Source of the DNA: Oenococcus oeni DSM 20252 = AWRIB129 | Lineage (GTDB): Bacteria; Bacillota; Bacilli; Lactobacillales; Lactobacillaceae | DNA: 64,000 bases | NCBI RefSeq assembly: GCF_000372485.1 | Contig: NZ_AQVA01000002.1 | Coordinates: forward strand, 85,655-149,654 | Direction: 5' to 3' | Shown: positions 25,762 to 34,278 of the stretch, piece after piece | Layout of the letters: every line of letters starts with the position of its first letter | How positions within the stretch are numbered: position 1 is the first letter of the stretch | The notes under the pieces: model-generated | The model's database searches: none | What the model was told of the DNA's origin: nothing | What the model saw: only the letters and a program-made list of their open reading frames with translations | Translations under genes and position numbers: made by a program

Positions 25762-27564
25762 TTATTTCTCAATTTGTTTCGTGTAAGCGATTATTTTATC
25801 AACTGTATCAGATAAAAATTGAATTGTATTTTTCAATGGTTGATCACTTGTTACATCGACGCCGGCAGTTTTAGCGGCCGCAATCGGTGCTTTGGAACCG
25901 CCAAGTTTTAGGAAATCCAACCAAGATTTGCGACCGTTTTCAGGATTGTTTTTTAAATTAATAAATCCCTGGGTTGAAATCGTTAAACCAGCTGAGTATG
26001 TATAAGAATAAAGACCCATATAGTAGTGCGCCTGCCGCATCCAGGTTAAAGCGGCATCATCATCTATTTCGACTGCATCGCCCCAAAAACTTGAAAGAAC
26101 CTTCTTCATAATTTGATTCAGTTTTTCTGCATTAAAGGAAGCCCCTTGATCGATGATTGTGTAAACTTCTCGTTGAAAAGCCGCCTCGGTCAAATGAGTA
26201 ATAAAATTATGAAAATAAGTATCACTTAGACGGTGAGAAAGAGCGAAACGCTTCGTTCTTGGATCATCGGACCGGTTTTCCAGATAGTCCGACAGGAGCA
26301 GTTCGTTAAAAGTTGAGGGAGCTTCGACATAATAGGTTGAAGGTTCATAGTTGTAATAGCTTTGATTTTTAGCCGACAAAGCACCTTGACCGGCATGACC
26401 GATTTCATGAATTAGAGTATAAACATCCGACAAGCGCCCAGTCCAGCTCATCAGGATGAAGGGATGGACCCCATATGGAAATGTTGTATATCCGCCAGAA
26501 TCTTTGCCAGTATTTGCCGGGAAATCGACCCAACGATCTTTTAAGAAAGGCTCGATTGTTTTTGTATATTCATCCCCAAGTTTGGCAGTGGCCTTCATCA
26601 CATAGCTGTAACCGTCTTCAATTGAAGCCTCCGGATTCAATTCGGAGTCCAAATCAAGTTTCCAATCGGCAAAAGTCATTTTCGACAACCCATTGACCTT
26701 GGCAACGTGTTTTAAATATTTTTGCGCAACCGGGGCAAAATCGTTCATGATCAAATCAATTTGCCGATCAAACATTGTCCGATCGACTTCTTGGGGAGCC
26801 AACAGATAGTCAAAAACTGAATCGTAACCGTGCATTGTTGCCAGTACTTTTTCGTTTGTCACCTGATTAAGATAAGCCGCCGCTGCAGCGTTTTGGTTTT
26901 CTCTTAAACCAGTTGAGAAAGAACGGAAAGATTTTTCTCGAATCTCGGCATTTTCGTCGTTTTGGTAGAAATTTTCGTATGCGACAAATGAATTTTTGTA
27001 TATTTTTCCATCGACTTGAAAATCCTGCATATGATAGTCGCCGGCCCGAAGCTTTGTATAAACATCGTAAGGAGTGTTTAAAGCACTTTGTAAATTCGCG
27101 ATTGTTTTTTCGACGGTATTTCCTAAATAACTTTTTTTGTCGAGTCTTGTTTTGCGAACCAATTCCGCATAATTGGGATTTTTATTTATTTCTTTAAGAA
27201 TTTGATCATCGGCGTTAATCAAGGCATCTTTCCAAAAACTTAAAGCAACATCGCTTTTGGTGACAAAGTCCTGAGCGGCATGAGCTATTTCACCAAATTT
27301 TTCATCGGAAAAATCCGATGTTTGAGGCATAAAACCATAATTTGCAATTTGATCTATCTCTATTCCCAACTGTTCATAAACCTTCAAGGCTCTTTGAAAA
27401 TCTTCAAGGCTATGTAAATGCCCATCAAAATTTTTTTGAAAAGCTTTAATCTGGTCCAAGCTATCGCTAATAGCTCTTAGAAATGCATTTTCATCGGCAA
27501 AAAGAGGACTCAGATCCCACTTATACCTTTCTTCGAATTCTGAACGTGCTTTTAACTCTGTCAT
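25762..27564 (-). CDS. pepF: Oligoendopeptidase F
   Basis: Cytoplasmic M3B zinc peptidase that cleaves oligopeptides. The zinc motif is LIHEIGHAGQG (HExxH), with the downstream glutamate in the NELLLSDYL region. The length of 600 residues is typical for PepF. The start follows a strong AGGAGG. A leadered promoter (27603-27630) with an extended -10 is visible. Confidence 0.96.
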   Translation of the reverse strand: MTELKARSEFEERYKWDLSPLFADENAFLRAISDSLDQIKAFQKNFDGHLHSLEDFQRALKVYEQLGIEIDQIANYGFMPQTSDFSDEKFGEIAHAAQDFVTKSDVALSFWKDALINADDQILKEINKNPNYAELVRKTRLDKKSYLGNTVEKTIANLQSALNTPYDVYTKLRAGDYHMQDFQVDGKIYKNSFVAYENFYQNDENAEIREKSFRSFSTGLRENQNAAAAAYLNQVTNEKVLATMHGYDSVFDYLLAPQEVDRTMFDRQIDLIMNDFAPVAQKYLKHVAKVNGLSKMTFADWKLDLDSELNPEASIEDGYSYVMKATAKLGDEYTKTIEPFLKDRWVDFPANTGKDSGGYTTFPYGVHPFILMSWTGRLSDVYTLIHEIGHAGQGALSAKNQSYYNYEPSTYYVEAPSTFNELLLSDYLENRSDDPRTKRFALSHRLSDTYFHNFITHLTEAAFQREVYTIIDQGASFNAEKLNQIMKKVLSSFWGDAVEIDDDAALTWMRQAHYYMGLYSYTYSAGLTISTQGFINLKNNPENGRKSWLDFLKLGGSKAPIAAAKTAGVDVTSDQPLKNTIQFLSDTVDKIIAYTKQIEK

Positions 27565-27602
27565 AATTTCCTCCTAAATTTCCAAGTTACGAGTTAATAA
27601 AA

Positions 27603-27630
27603 AGTCTAGCACGGTAAAGCATTTGTAGAA
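27603..27630 (-). promoter_or_regulatory. pepF promoter
   Basis: On the minus strand: TTCTAC, 16-nt spacer, TAGACT preceded by TGC (extended -10). It leaves a leader of about 40 nt with AGGAGG before the pepF ATG. Confidence 0.6.
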
Positions 27631-27682
27631 ATTCTTACTAAAAAATGTTTCTTTTTTATTTTTTTGAAAAAGTCGCCATGTG

Positions 27683-27688
27683 TATAAT
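27683..27688 (+). promoter_or_regulatory. rnpB -10 box
   Basis: TATAAT ends 7 nt before the first base of the RNase P P1 helix at 27696. Because the RNA begins there, this gives an internal measure of the -10 to transcription-start distance in this genome. Confidence 0.7.
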
Positions 27689-27695
27689 AGTTAAA

Positions 27696-28063
27696 GGCAA
27701 ATCGGATGATCGCGCGATGAAAGACTCGTGAGGAAGGTCCATGCCCGCCCAATCTGAGATGATTGGAGTGTTTGTACTGAGCCCAATAAGCGAAGGCAGT
27801 ATTTAACTGACGGCTAGCGAAAGGACTAAAGCTTAGCCATGTCTGATTAACTTATAAAAGTGCTATAGCGACGAATAACCGGGAAACCGGGGAAGTGAGA
27901 CGACGTAAACCCTGCAAGCGGGCAACCCAAACTTTTTGGTAGGGGCGGTCAATTTGGCTAAATGAAGTAAAAATTGACACCGGTTTTATCCGGTAGATAG
28001 ATGATCGTCGAAGAACGTGATCGCCAATCTCGTTTGGAACATAACATGGCCTATAGATTTGCC
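27696..28063 (+). ncRNA. rnpB: RNase P RNA, Bacillus (B) type
   Basis: Catalytic RNA that matures tRNA 5' ends. The ends pair as P1: GGCAAATC (27696-27703) with GATTTGCC (28056-28063). Conserved core segments are GAGGAAGGTCCATGC (P3-P4 region), AGTGCTATAGCGACG, GTAAACCC, the GGTAGGGG block and the terminal GATAGATGATCG and AACATGGCCTATAGA. The layout matches B-type molecules of Firmicutes. A TATAAT box lies 7 nt upstream, and a terminator follows. Confidence 0.95.
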
Positions 28064-28068
28064 AAGGC

Positions 28069-28092
28069 AACCGCAGAGATGCGGTTTTTTTG
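28069..28092 (+). terminator. rnpB terminator
   Basis: AACCGCA (28069-28075), a GAGA loop and TGCGGTT (28080-28086), followed by a T run. Confidence 0.92.
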
Positions 28093-28110
28093 TGCAATTG
28101 TGAAATTTAT

Positions 28111-28124
28111 TGAAAGCGTTTCCA
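28111..28124. promoter_or_regulatory. Probable CcpA-binding cre site
   Basis: TGAAAGCGTTTCCA matches the cre consensus TGWAANCGNTNWCA at all but one defined position. It lies about 50 bp upstream of the likely transcription start of the FMN-binding protein gene (candidate -35 TTGTTA at 28131), a position associated with CcpA activation rather than repression. The assignment is by pattern only. Confidence 0.6.
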
Positions 28125-28210
28125 AGTCCCTTGTTAAAGTAGTAAAATGAATTTTGTAATATGGTTCACAAGTAGCGCGAAATCATAGTTTACAAGGGGA
28201 AGGTTTTATT

Positions 28211-28750
28211 ATGAAAACAAGTAAGACACTAAAAAGCATCGCTTTAACGAGCGCTGCGTTTATGAGTTTGGGTTCTTTTACAGTTGCTGCTCCCGCTGTT
28301 TTTCCAAATACTTCGGTTACGGCCAGCGCAGCAAAAACTGCGAAGCAGACCGCTGGTAAGAAGCTTAAAAATGGGACTTACAAATTGGCAGAGCAGGATT
28401 ACTATAATGGATATCGTGTTGTAATGTCGATGAAAGTCAAAAACAACAAAATTGTTTCCAATAAATATGATTATGTCAACAAAAAAGGCAAGTCGAAGAC
28501 TGATGACGCAGCCTATGAAAAAGCAATGAAAAAGGCCAACGGGGTTGGACCTAAGGAATATATTCCAAAGTTAAACGAGGAATTAATTAAAGCTTACGGT
28601 TCCAAAGAACCTTCGGCCGTTGTTGACACGGTTTCCGGGGCAACCGAGTCTTCGAATCTTTTCGTTATTTATGCTCAACAGCTCATCAATCGTGCTCAAG
28701 CGGGCAACCATAAGACCGTTAAAATTTCTAATATCATTTACTCGGATTGA
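28211..28750 (+). CDS. Secreted FMN-binding domain protein (PplA-like)
   Basis: 179-residue exported protein with a Sec signal peptide (charged MKTSKTLK, hydrophobic core, signal-peptidase-I-like TASA ending at residue 40). The mature part is one FMN-binding domain whose flavinylation motif DTVSGATESS carries the acceptor Thr145 (SGAT). Listeria PplA, the extracellular electron carrier, is a lipoprotein with two such domains. This protein contains no cysteine, so it cannot be lipid anchored, and it has a single domain. The Shine-Dalgarno sequence is GGGGAAGG. A cre site lies upstream and a strong terminator downstream; menA follows. Covalent FMN attachment would need an ApbE-type transferase, and none is encoded in the window. 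Confidence 0.85.
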   Translation: MKTSKTLKSIALTSAAFMSLGSFTVAAPAVFPNTSVTASAAKTAKQTAGKKLKNGTYKLAEQDYYNGYRVVMSMKVKNNKIVSNKYDYVNKKGKSKTDDAAYEKAMKKANGVGPKEYIPKLNEELIKAYGSKEPSAVVDTVSGATESSNLFVIYAQQLINRAQAGNHKTVKISNIIYSD

Positions 28751-28779
28751 GCAACATAAATTTTCAACAATCTGAATCA

Positions 28780-28820
28780 AAAACACTTGTAATTCGAGGG
28801 TTCGGCTTACATGTGTTTTT
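28780..28820 (+). terminator. Terminator after the FMN-binding protein gene
   Basis: AAAACACTTGTAA (28780-28792) pairs with TTACATGTGTTTT (28807-28819) with one internal mismatch, followed by T residues. It separates the FMN-binding gene from menA. Confidence 0.85.
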
Positions 28821-28859
28821 ATGTTCCTTAATACGTAAAATTTAAATGAGAGGTTAAAA

Positions 28860-29825
28860 ATGACAAAAAAGGATTATGCGAAAATCACCTGGCCAATTTT
28901 CTTTCAATTGATCAGTCTCCCACAGAAACTCACTGGTTTGATGCCCCTTTTATTCGGTTTTGCCTATGCTCAGTATGCTTTTGGCAGAATTGACTGGATA
29001 AATACGCTGCTTTATTTCCTTGCCCAATTCTGTGTTGCTCTCTTTGTATCGGGTTTTAATCATGTACAGGATTTTAAAAAAGCCAAAGATTCAAAATACT
29101 TGGAAACGACAAATATTATCAGTTATCGGCATTTGAATCCGAAACACGTTCTTTATTTAATGTTTTCCTTTTTATTAATTGCTTGTTCAATTGGAATTAT
29201 ATTAGTTTTTCGGACAAATTTAATCCTTCTTTTCATCGGTGGGGCAGCGATCTTTGTTGCAATTTTTTACACAGCCGGCCCAATCCCTCTGTCGAGACTT
29301 CCTTTAGGAGAGATGTTGTCCGGACCGGTCGAAGGTTTTGGAACCGTTTTTATCGCTTCCTTCATCAACATGCCATATTTGCCGATTTTTTTGTCTTTTC
29401 ATTCCGAATGGATTGTTAATCTGACGGTCAATCTTGCTGTTCTGTTCCAACTTTTACTTGTCGGTCTGCCATTCGCAATTCTCGATAGTACGGTTATGTT
29501 CGCTGATAATATATGCGACTTAAAACAAGATATAAAAAATGAACGTTATACTCTGCCTTTCTATCTGGGAAAAAAGAAAGCCGTCCAAATTTATCCATTT
29601 TGGCCATCGACGGCGCTTTTGTTCATCTTAATTTCAGTTATTTTTAATTATTTGCCAATCTGGAGTCTACTGGTTCTTCTTTTATTACCCTGGATAATCA
29701 AAAATACCCATGCCTTTATGCAATTTCAGGATAAGGCAACAACTTTTAAAAGCGCTATAAATAACTTGTTGATGATAGGCGCAGCGCAAGTATTGATTAT
29801 CGTTGCTTTTCTTTTATTTTCTTAA
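28860..29825 (+). CDS. menA: UbiA-family prenyltransferase (MenA/DmkA-like)
   Basis: Integral membrane enzyme predicted to prenylate 1,4-dihydroxy-2-naphthoate toward demethylmenaquinone. About eight membrane segments. The first aspartate-rich motif reads NHVQDFKKAKD (His in place of the usual second-position Asp of NDxxD); the second is DNICDLKQD. The start follows GAGAGG. No other menaquinone genes are in the window, so the naphthoate substrate would have to be made elsewhere or taken up. The position next to the FMN-binding protein, hepT, eetA, eetB and ndh2 identifies it as the dmkA of a FLEET-like locus. Its 3' end overlaps the convergent ecfT by 12 nt. Confidence 0.85.
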   Translation: MTKKDYAKITWPIFFQLISLPQKLTGLMPLLFGFAYAQYAFGRIDWINTLLYFLAQFCVALFVSGFNHVQDFKKAKDSKYLETTNIISYRHLNPKHVLYLMFSFLLIACSIGIILVFRTNLILLFIGGAAIFVAIFYTAGPIPLSRLPLGEMLSGPVEGFGTVFIASFINMPYLPIFLSFHSEWIVNLTVNLAVLFQLLLVGLPFAILDSTVMFADNICDLKQDIKNERYTLPFYLGKKKAVQIYPFWPSTALLFILISVIFNYLPIWSLLVLLLLPWIIKNTHAFMQFQDKATTFKSAINNLLMIGAAQVLIIVAFLLFS

Positions 29826-30614
29826 AAAATATATTGCGAAAATCAGAAAAACAAATATTAAGCATGCTATCCAGTCATTCACTTTAAATTTTAATCGATT
29901 AAATTTTGTTCTTTTAGCAGCTCCGCGATAACCGCGTGATTCCATTGCCGTTGCCAATTCATCGGCTCGATTAAAACTGGCGATAAATTGGGGAATAAAA
30001 ATCGGTACAAGCGATCTCATTTGTTGGAAAATATTTCCTTCGCCGAAATCAACTCCGCGAGCTCGTTGGGCATTCATAATTTTACCTGTTTCATCCATTA
30101 GAGTTGGTACAAATCTGAGGGAGAGGGCAAGCATTAGCGATATTTCATCGATGGGGAGATGGAAAAATTTTAATGGTTTTAAAAGACTGGATAATCCGTT
30201 TGCCAAATTTGTTGGCGAGGTTGTCAAAGTCAATAATGTTGAAATAAAAATAATTAAAACGAAGCGCAAAAAAACGATTATTCCAGAATTGATACCGTAC
30301 TGTGATATTGTCAACCACCCCCAATGCCAGTAAAGGTGTCCGCCGGTTAGGAAAAGAACCTGCATCATAACTGTGAAAATGATCAGCCAGAGCATCGGCC
30401 GTAAACCGTTTAAAAAAAAGCCAAAGCGAATTTTTGCAATCAAAACACAAAAAAAGATGAAGGCAAACAGTAATAGATTGGATTGCCAATTATCAGCGAA
30501 AAAAGTTAGAAAAATAAAGGCCAGTGTGATCACTAATTTTACCCGTGGATCAAGTCGATGAATCAGTGTTTTTCCAGGCAAATATCGGCCAATTAATAAG
30601 CGGTCAACATTCAT
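29814..30614 (-). CDS. ecfT: ECF transporter transmembrane component EcfT
   Basis: Membrane coupling subunit of an energy-coupling-factor vitamin transporter, 266 residues with several hydrophobic segments. The two Ala-Arg-Gly type coupling motifs appear as NAQRARGVD and MESRGYRG in the cytoplasmic region, where they contact the ATPases. The start overlaps the ecfA2 stop (ATGA). No substrate-binding S component is encoded nearby, as is usual for group II ECF systems. Confidence 0.93.
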   Translation of the reverse strand: MNVDRLLIGRYLPGKTLIHRLDPRVKLVITLAFIFLTFFADNWQSNLLLFAFIFFCVLIAKIRFGFFLNGLRPMLWLIIFTVMMQVLFLTGGHLYWHWGWLTISQYGINSGIIVFLRFVLIIFISTLLTLTTSPTNLANGLSSLLKPLKFFHLPIDEISLMLALSLRFVPTLMDETGKIMNAQRARGVDFGEGNIFQQMRSLVPIFIPQFIASFNRADELATAMESRGYRGAAKRTKFNRLKFKVNDWIACLIFVFLIFAIYFLRK

Positions 30615-31477
30615 TTTTTATCCTTCTCAATTTCAAACTGCTTTTTAATTTCTCTTAACAGCTCTCGCTTATTTTTGATTGAAACATTAATTGGAAAACC
30701 AACTTTTTTCAATTGCTTGGCAAAATCGATTGCCGAGGGTAAACGCAATTTTTCTTTGCGTAAATAACTTTCATCGGAAAATATTTCTTCCGGACTACCG
30801 ACTTTTGAAATCCTGCCAGCGTTTAAAACGATTATTTGATCGGAATAATCGGCGACATCATCCATTTCGTGACTTACCATTACAATCGTTTTTCCCTGCT
30901 GGTTGAGTCTGCTAAAAAGATTCATTATTTCATCCTTGCTGCCCGGATCCAAACCAATGACCGGTTCGTCAAGCAAAAGCAGCTGCGGATCGGAAATTAG
31001 AATCGATGCAATCGCGACCCGTCTCCTTTGGCCGCCGGAAAGGTCTAGTGGTGATTTTTGCAAAAATGATTCCGGTAAATTAACAATTTTAAGAACTTTC
31101 CGCGCTTTTTCTTTGGCGATTTTTTCTTCGACGCCAAAATTTTTTGGTCCGAAAATCAAATCTTTTTCAACCGTTTCCTCAAATAGTTGATTTTCGGAAA
31201 ACTGAAAAATAAAACCGACATTTTTCCGGAATTTCTTTAAATGCTTTGCATTGCTGCCGGAATTCATTTGAAAGCTTCCAGCTTGTATGTGACCTTTTTC
31301 TGGGATTAGAAGTCCATCGATAAGTTGAAGAACTGTCGATTTGCCACTACCCGTATGTCCGACAATAGAGGTGAAGGATCCATCTGGTATATCGAAACTG
31401 ACATCTTTTAAGGCAGCAGTCGAAAATGGCGTATTTAATTGGTAACTAAAACTTACGTTCCTGAAATTGATTTCCAT
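30611..31477 (-). CDS. ecfA2: ECF transporter ATPase EcfA2
   Basis: ABC ATPase of the ECF module. Walker A is GHTGSGKST, signature LSGGQRRRVAIAS, Walker B LLLLDEPVIGLD, and the switch histidine is in MVSHEMDD. The N-terminus (EINFRNVSFSYQLNTPF) is of the EcfA2 type. Length 288 residues. The start lies 25 nt inside ecfA1, so the two are coupled. Confidence 0.93.
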   Translation of the reverse strand: MEINFRNVSFSYQLNTPFSTAALKDVSFDIPDGSFTSIVGHTGSGKSTVLQLIDGLLIPEKGHIQAGSFQMNSGSNAKHLKKFRKNVGFIFQFSENQLFEETVEKDLIFGPKNFGVEEKIAKEKARKVLKIVNLPESFLQKSPLDLSGGQRRRVAIASILISDPQLLLLDEPVIGLDPGSKDEIMNLFSRLNQQGKTIVMVSHEMDDVADYSDQIIVLNAGRISKVGSPEEIFSDESYLRKEKLRLPSAIDFAKQLKKVGFPINVSIKNKRELLREIKKQFEIEKDKK

Positions 31478-32286
31478 AGAAAATTAACCAGCTCCCTTTG
31501 ATGATTGTATTCTTGTGTAAAATTGATTCCACTTTCACGCAAATCTTTTTGCAGTTGTTGCAAAAAAGGAAGTTTAAGATCGTTTTTTGATAGAAGCTCA
31601 CTATCAGAAAAGAGTTGGTTAATTTTTGTATCAGCGGCAATTTTTCCATCATTTAACAAAATTACTCGATCGGATAAATTAAGTTCATTCAAATCATGGT
31701 TAACTGATATGACGGTCAAATTTTGCTGTTCTTTTAATTTTTTGATTGTCTGCCAGACTTCATCGCGTCCATCCGGATCAAGCATACTGGCCGCTTCGTC
31801 CAAAATTAAAATTTTCGGCTGAATTGCCAAAACACCGGCGATTGCTACTCGCTGTTTTTGTCCACCTGACAGGCGAACTGGCGATTTTTCGGCAAAATCG
31901 ATCATTCCGACAGTTTTTAAAGCCTGTTGAGCACGTACCAACATTTCTTCTTGTGGAATTTGATAATTCTCCATTCCAAAGGCAACATCTTCTATCACGC
32001 TACCGGACACAAATTGATTATCGGGATTTTGAAAAACGATTCCAATTTTTTTGCGAATTTCCCAGAGAGTTTTTTCTGAAAGGGTTAGTCCATCGATGAT
32101 TATCTTTCCTGAATCAGCTTTAAGCAAGCCGTCTAAAAGGCGAATCAAGGTACTTTTACCGGAACCGTTTTTCCCGACTATCGTTATCCATTCACCATCT
32201 AAGACAGAAAAATTAACATTCTCGATACTTCTTATCGATGACTGAGTGTAACTATAATTTAAATTTTTTGTTTCGATTATTTTCAT
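31453..32286 (-). CDS. ecfA1: ECF transporter ATPase EcfA1
   Basis: Partner ABC ATPase. Walker A GKNGSGKST, Q-loop FQNPDNQFVSG, signature [13 protein letters not shown], Walker B ILILDEAASMLD. Length 277 residues. It starts 1 nt after the hepT stop with no Shine-Dalgarno sequence, implying translational coupling to the quinone and electron-transfer genes upstream in the operon. Confidence 0.93.
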   Translation of the reverse strand: MKIIETKNLNYSYTQSSIRSIENVNFSVLDGEWITIVGKNGSGKSTLIRLLDGLLKADSGKIIIDGLTLSEKTLWEIRKKIGIVFQNPDNQFVSGSVIEDVAFGMENYQIPQEEMLVRAQQALKTVGMIDFAEKSPVRLSGGQKQRVAIAGVLAIQPKILILDEAASMLDPDGRDEVWQTIKKLKEQQNLTVISVNHDLNELNLSDRVILLNDGKIAADTKINQLFSDSELLSKNDLKLPFLQQLQKDLRESGINFTQEYNHQRELVNFLWKSISGT

Positions 32287-32287
32287 T

Positions 32288-33265
32288 TCAGGATTGCCGA
32301 TCCAATAATTCCCTCGTGATATCGATTAAAGCTTTCTTTGCAGGTTTGTCAGGAAGATCATTAATTTGTATAAGTGCTTTTTTTGTATAGGTTTCAGCAT
32401 ATTTTTTGGCCTTTTTAATCCCATCGAATTCGATAACCAGCTTAGCAATTTCTTCAGTATCATGATCAGTCATTTTGTTCTTCTTTTTCAAAAAAGGGAA
32501 AAAAAGATCTTTATGTTGAGCCATCGCCAGAATCAAAGGGGCTGAATAAACACCTTCACGCATGTCGTTATGAACCGGCTTGCCGATCTGTTGGCTATTA
32601 TCGGTATAATCCAAAATATCATCCATTAATTGAAAAGATACGCCGATATTCAGGCCGATTTTTTCGGCATTTTTCGCGAATTTAATTTTATTTCCGCTTT
32701 CGTAGGCACCGAGAAAAGTTGCTAGGGAAAATAATTGCCCGGTTTTTCCGGAGATTTGTTTAAAATACTGGTCAATGGAAATGTTTAGATCATAACGCTC
32801 GACCATCTGTGTCATTTCACCATTTAAAATCGCATTCATATGGTGACCGTATTGCTGAATTCCACGGAAATCGCTGGCGTATTCGGCTAACAAGTTAAAA
32901 CATACAACAAACAAATAATCACCGGAATAGACAGCTGTACTTTGTCCGAACTGTTTTTGAATCGATGACATTCCCCGTCGAGTTGGCGACTCATCGATTA
33001 CGTCATCGTGAATCAAAGTCGCCATATGGAGAATTTCAATCGCTGCTGCCAAGGCAATAATTTTATTGCGATCGGTTTTTTGGAACATTGAAAACAACAA
33101 TAAATAAGCTGGCCGGAGCAATTTTCCGCCGGAATTAATCATCTCCAAAATCGCTTTTGAAACGGGCTCGTTGTCAGTTTTAATATTTTTTTGCATCAAA
33201 GCTAAAGTAAGCCCCAACTCATGTTTGATAAGCGGATACTTATCCCACATCGGATTTATTTTCAT
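32288..33265 (-). CDS. Polyprenyl diphosphate synthase (HepT/DmkB-like)
   Basis: Trans-prenyltransferase that elongates the isoprenoid chain for a quinone. Both aspartate-rich motifs are intact: HDDVIDESPTRRG (DDxxD) and QLMDDILDYTD (second DDxxD). The length of 325 residues fits heptaprenyl/octaprenyl synthases. It lies between eetB and ecfA1, so it probably makes the side chain used by the menA product; this is the dmkB position of FLEET loci. The precursors come from the mevalonate operon at 14-17.7 kb. Confidence 0.9.
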   Translation of the reverse strand: MKINPMWDKYPLIKHELGLTLALMQKNIKTDNEPVSKAILEMINSGGKLLRPAYLLLFSMFQKTDRNKIIALAAAIEILHMATLIHDDVIDESPTRRGMSSIQKQFGQSTAVYSGDYLFVVCFNLLAEYASDFRGIQQYGHHMNAILNGEMTQMVERYDLNISIDQYFKQISGKTGQLFSLATFLGAYESGNKIKFAKNAEKIGLNIGVSFQLMDDILDYTDNSQQIGKPVHNDMREGVYSAPLILAMAQHKDLFFPFLKKKNKMTDHDTEEIAKLVIEFDGIKKAKKYAETYTKKALIQINDLPDKPAKKALIDITRELLDRQS

Positions 33266-33276
33266 ATTTTTACTCG

Positions 33277-33831
33277 TTAAATCCTTTCTTTGACATTTGA
33301 ATACTCAAAACGCAGACGAGACAGTGTACGGACATGTTCGAAGAGAAAATTAGCTGCGATGCCAACGGCAATTCCGGCTAAAATTCCAATGAAGGAAAGA
33401 ATCGGCATATACAGCATTACAGTCCAAGAGCCGGCAATCCAACTTGCAACACTTAATTGGCCAATATTAAACAGTATTCCTCCAGCAGCTGAAATCCCAA
33501 TCATAGAAACGTGTTTTTCTCCAAGCTGTTTGATTAAGAGCATCCCAAGCCAAGAAAGAAAAGAACCGGCAACAGAATACATAAAAGTCGACATTGTTCC
33601 ACCAAGCAGCGTCGTTAGAACCAAACGCATCAGCATCAATAAGAAACTTTCCGAAACTGGGAGGGTATAAATCGATACGATTGTAATAATGTTGGCCAAG
33701 CCTAATTTTGCTCCTGGCGCGAAGGCGAAGGGAAAAGGAATCATTCGTTCAATGAGGCCGATGATAACTCCTTGAGCACAAAGCAGGGAAATATAGACAT
33801 ATTGTCGTGTCTTTTCCGAAGAATAATTCAA
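33277..33831 (-). CDS. eetB: Gx transporter family membrane protein (EetB-like)
   Basis: Five or so membrane segments in 184 residues, Gly rich (GAKLGLANI, GGTMSTFMYS, SAAGGILFN), matching the Gx-transporter/HepA family that is paired with NusG-II proteins in FLEET loci. The start is TTG, overlapping the eetA stop by 4 nt and preceded by GGAGGA. In Listeria EetB is required for extracellular electron transfer; its biochemical role is not settled. Confidence 0.85.
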   Translation of the reverse strand: MNYSSEKTRQYVYISLLCAQGVIIGLIERMIPFPFAFAPGAKLGLANIITIVSIYTLPVSESFLLMLMRLVLTTLLGGTMSTFMYSVAGSFLSWLGMLLIKQLGEKHVSMIGISAAGGILFNIGQLSVASWIAGSWTVMLYMPILSFIGILAGIAVGIAANFLFEHVRTLSRLRFEYSNVKERI

Positions 33832-34262
33832 TTAACAATTCCTCCGAAGGTACGCCCATCACTGGATTTTATTTCGACGATTAATTTATGTGGCAGGCAA
33901 ACGATCGATTGTCCTGCTTTGCCAATTGCCGCATGCTGAACGCAAATCTGATCCGGACAGTTAGCTTCGACGATTTTAACTTTTTTTCCTGTTGCAACTA
34001 CCACGTTGTATGCTTTTCCATTCGTAAAACGATACTTTGTTGTTCCAGTATGTCCTGTTAATTTGATTTTGTGGACAACTTTTCCTTTATGAGTGATCAC
34101 GGCAGTTAATATTTCCTGGGCCCCCGCTGATTGTTCTTTTTGTTCTTGAAGCGAGAAAACTCTCAAGGGTGCAAAGGAAAGTAAGATCAAAAGAACCACA
34201 ATCATCAGATCAAGAGGTTTGATCATCTTCAAATATTTTTTTGCAGCAGCAGAAAGTCTCAT
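33828..34262 (-). CDS. eetA: NusG domain II-containing membrane protein (EetA-like)
   Basis: 144 residues: a membrane anchor at about 14-36, then an extracytoplasmic NusG-II domain with ANCPDQICVQHAAIG and SIVCLPHKLIVEI. The cysteines fall at the positions usual for this family. It is coupled to eetB by a 4-nt overlap and lies 16 nt downstream of ndh2, as in the Listeria and Lactiplantibacillus FLEET clusters. Confidence 0.87.
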   Translation of the reverse strand: MRLSAAAKKYLKMIKPLDLMIVVLLILLSFAPLRVFSLQEQKEQSAGAQEILTAVITHKGKVVHKIKLTGHTGTTKYRFTNGKAYNVVVATGKKVKIVEANCPDQICVQHAAIGKAGQSIVCLPHKLIVEIKSSDGRTFGGIVN

Positions 34263-34278
34263 CTTTTATAATTTCCAA

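Noticed and set aside
27852-28097. 81-residue minus-strand frame
   Set aside because: It lies entirely within the RNase P RNA gene and resembles no protein.
30611-32286. The two ECF ATPases as part of an unrelated metal transporter
   Set aside because: EcfA1/EcfA2-type motifs and the directly coupled ecfT with Ala-Arg-Gly type motifs fit a vitamin ECF module better.
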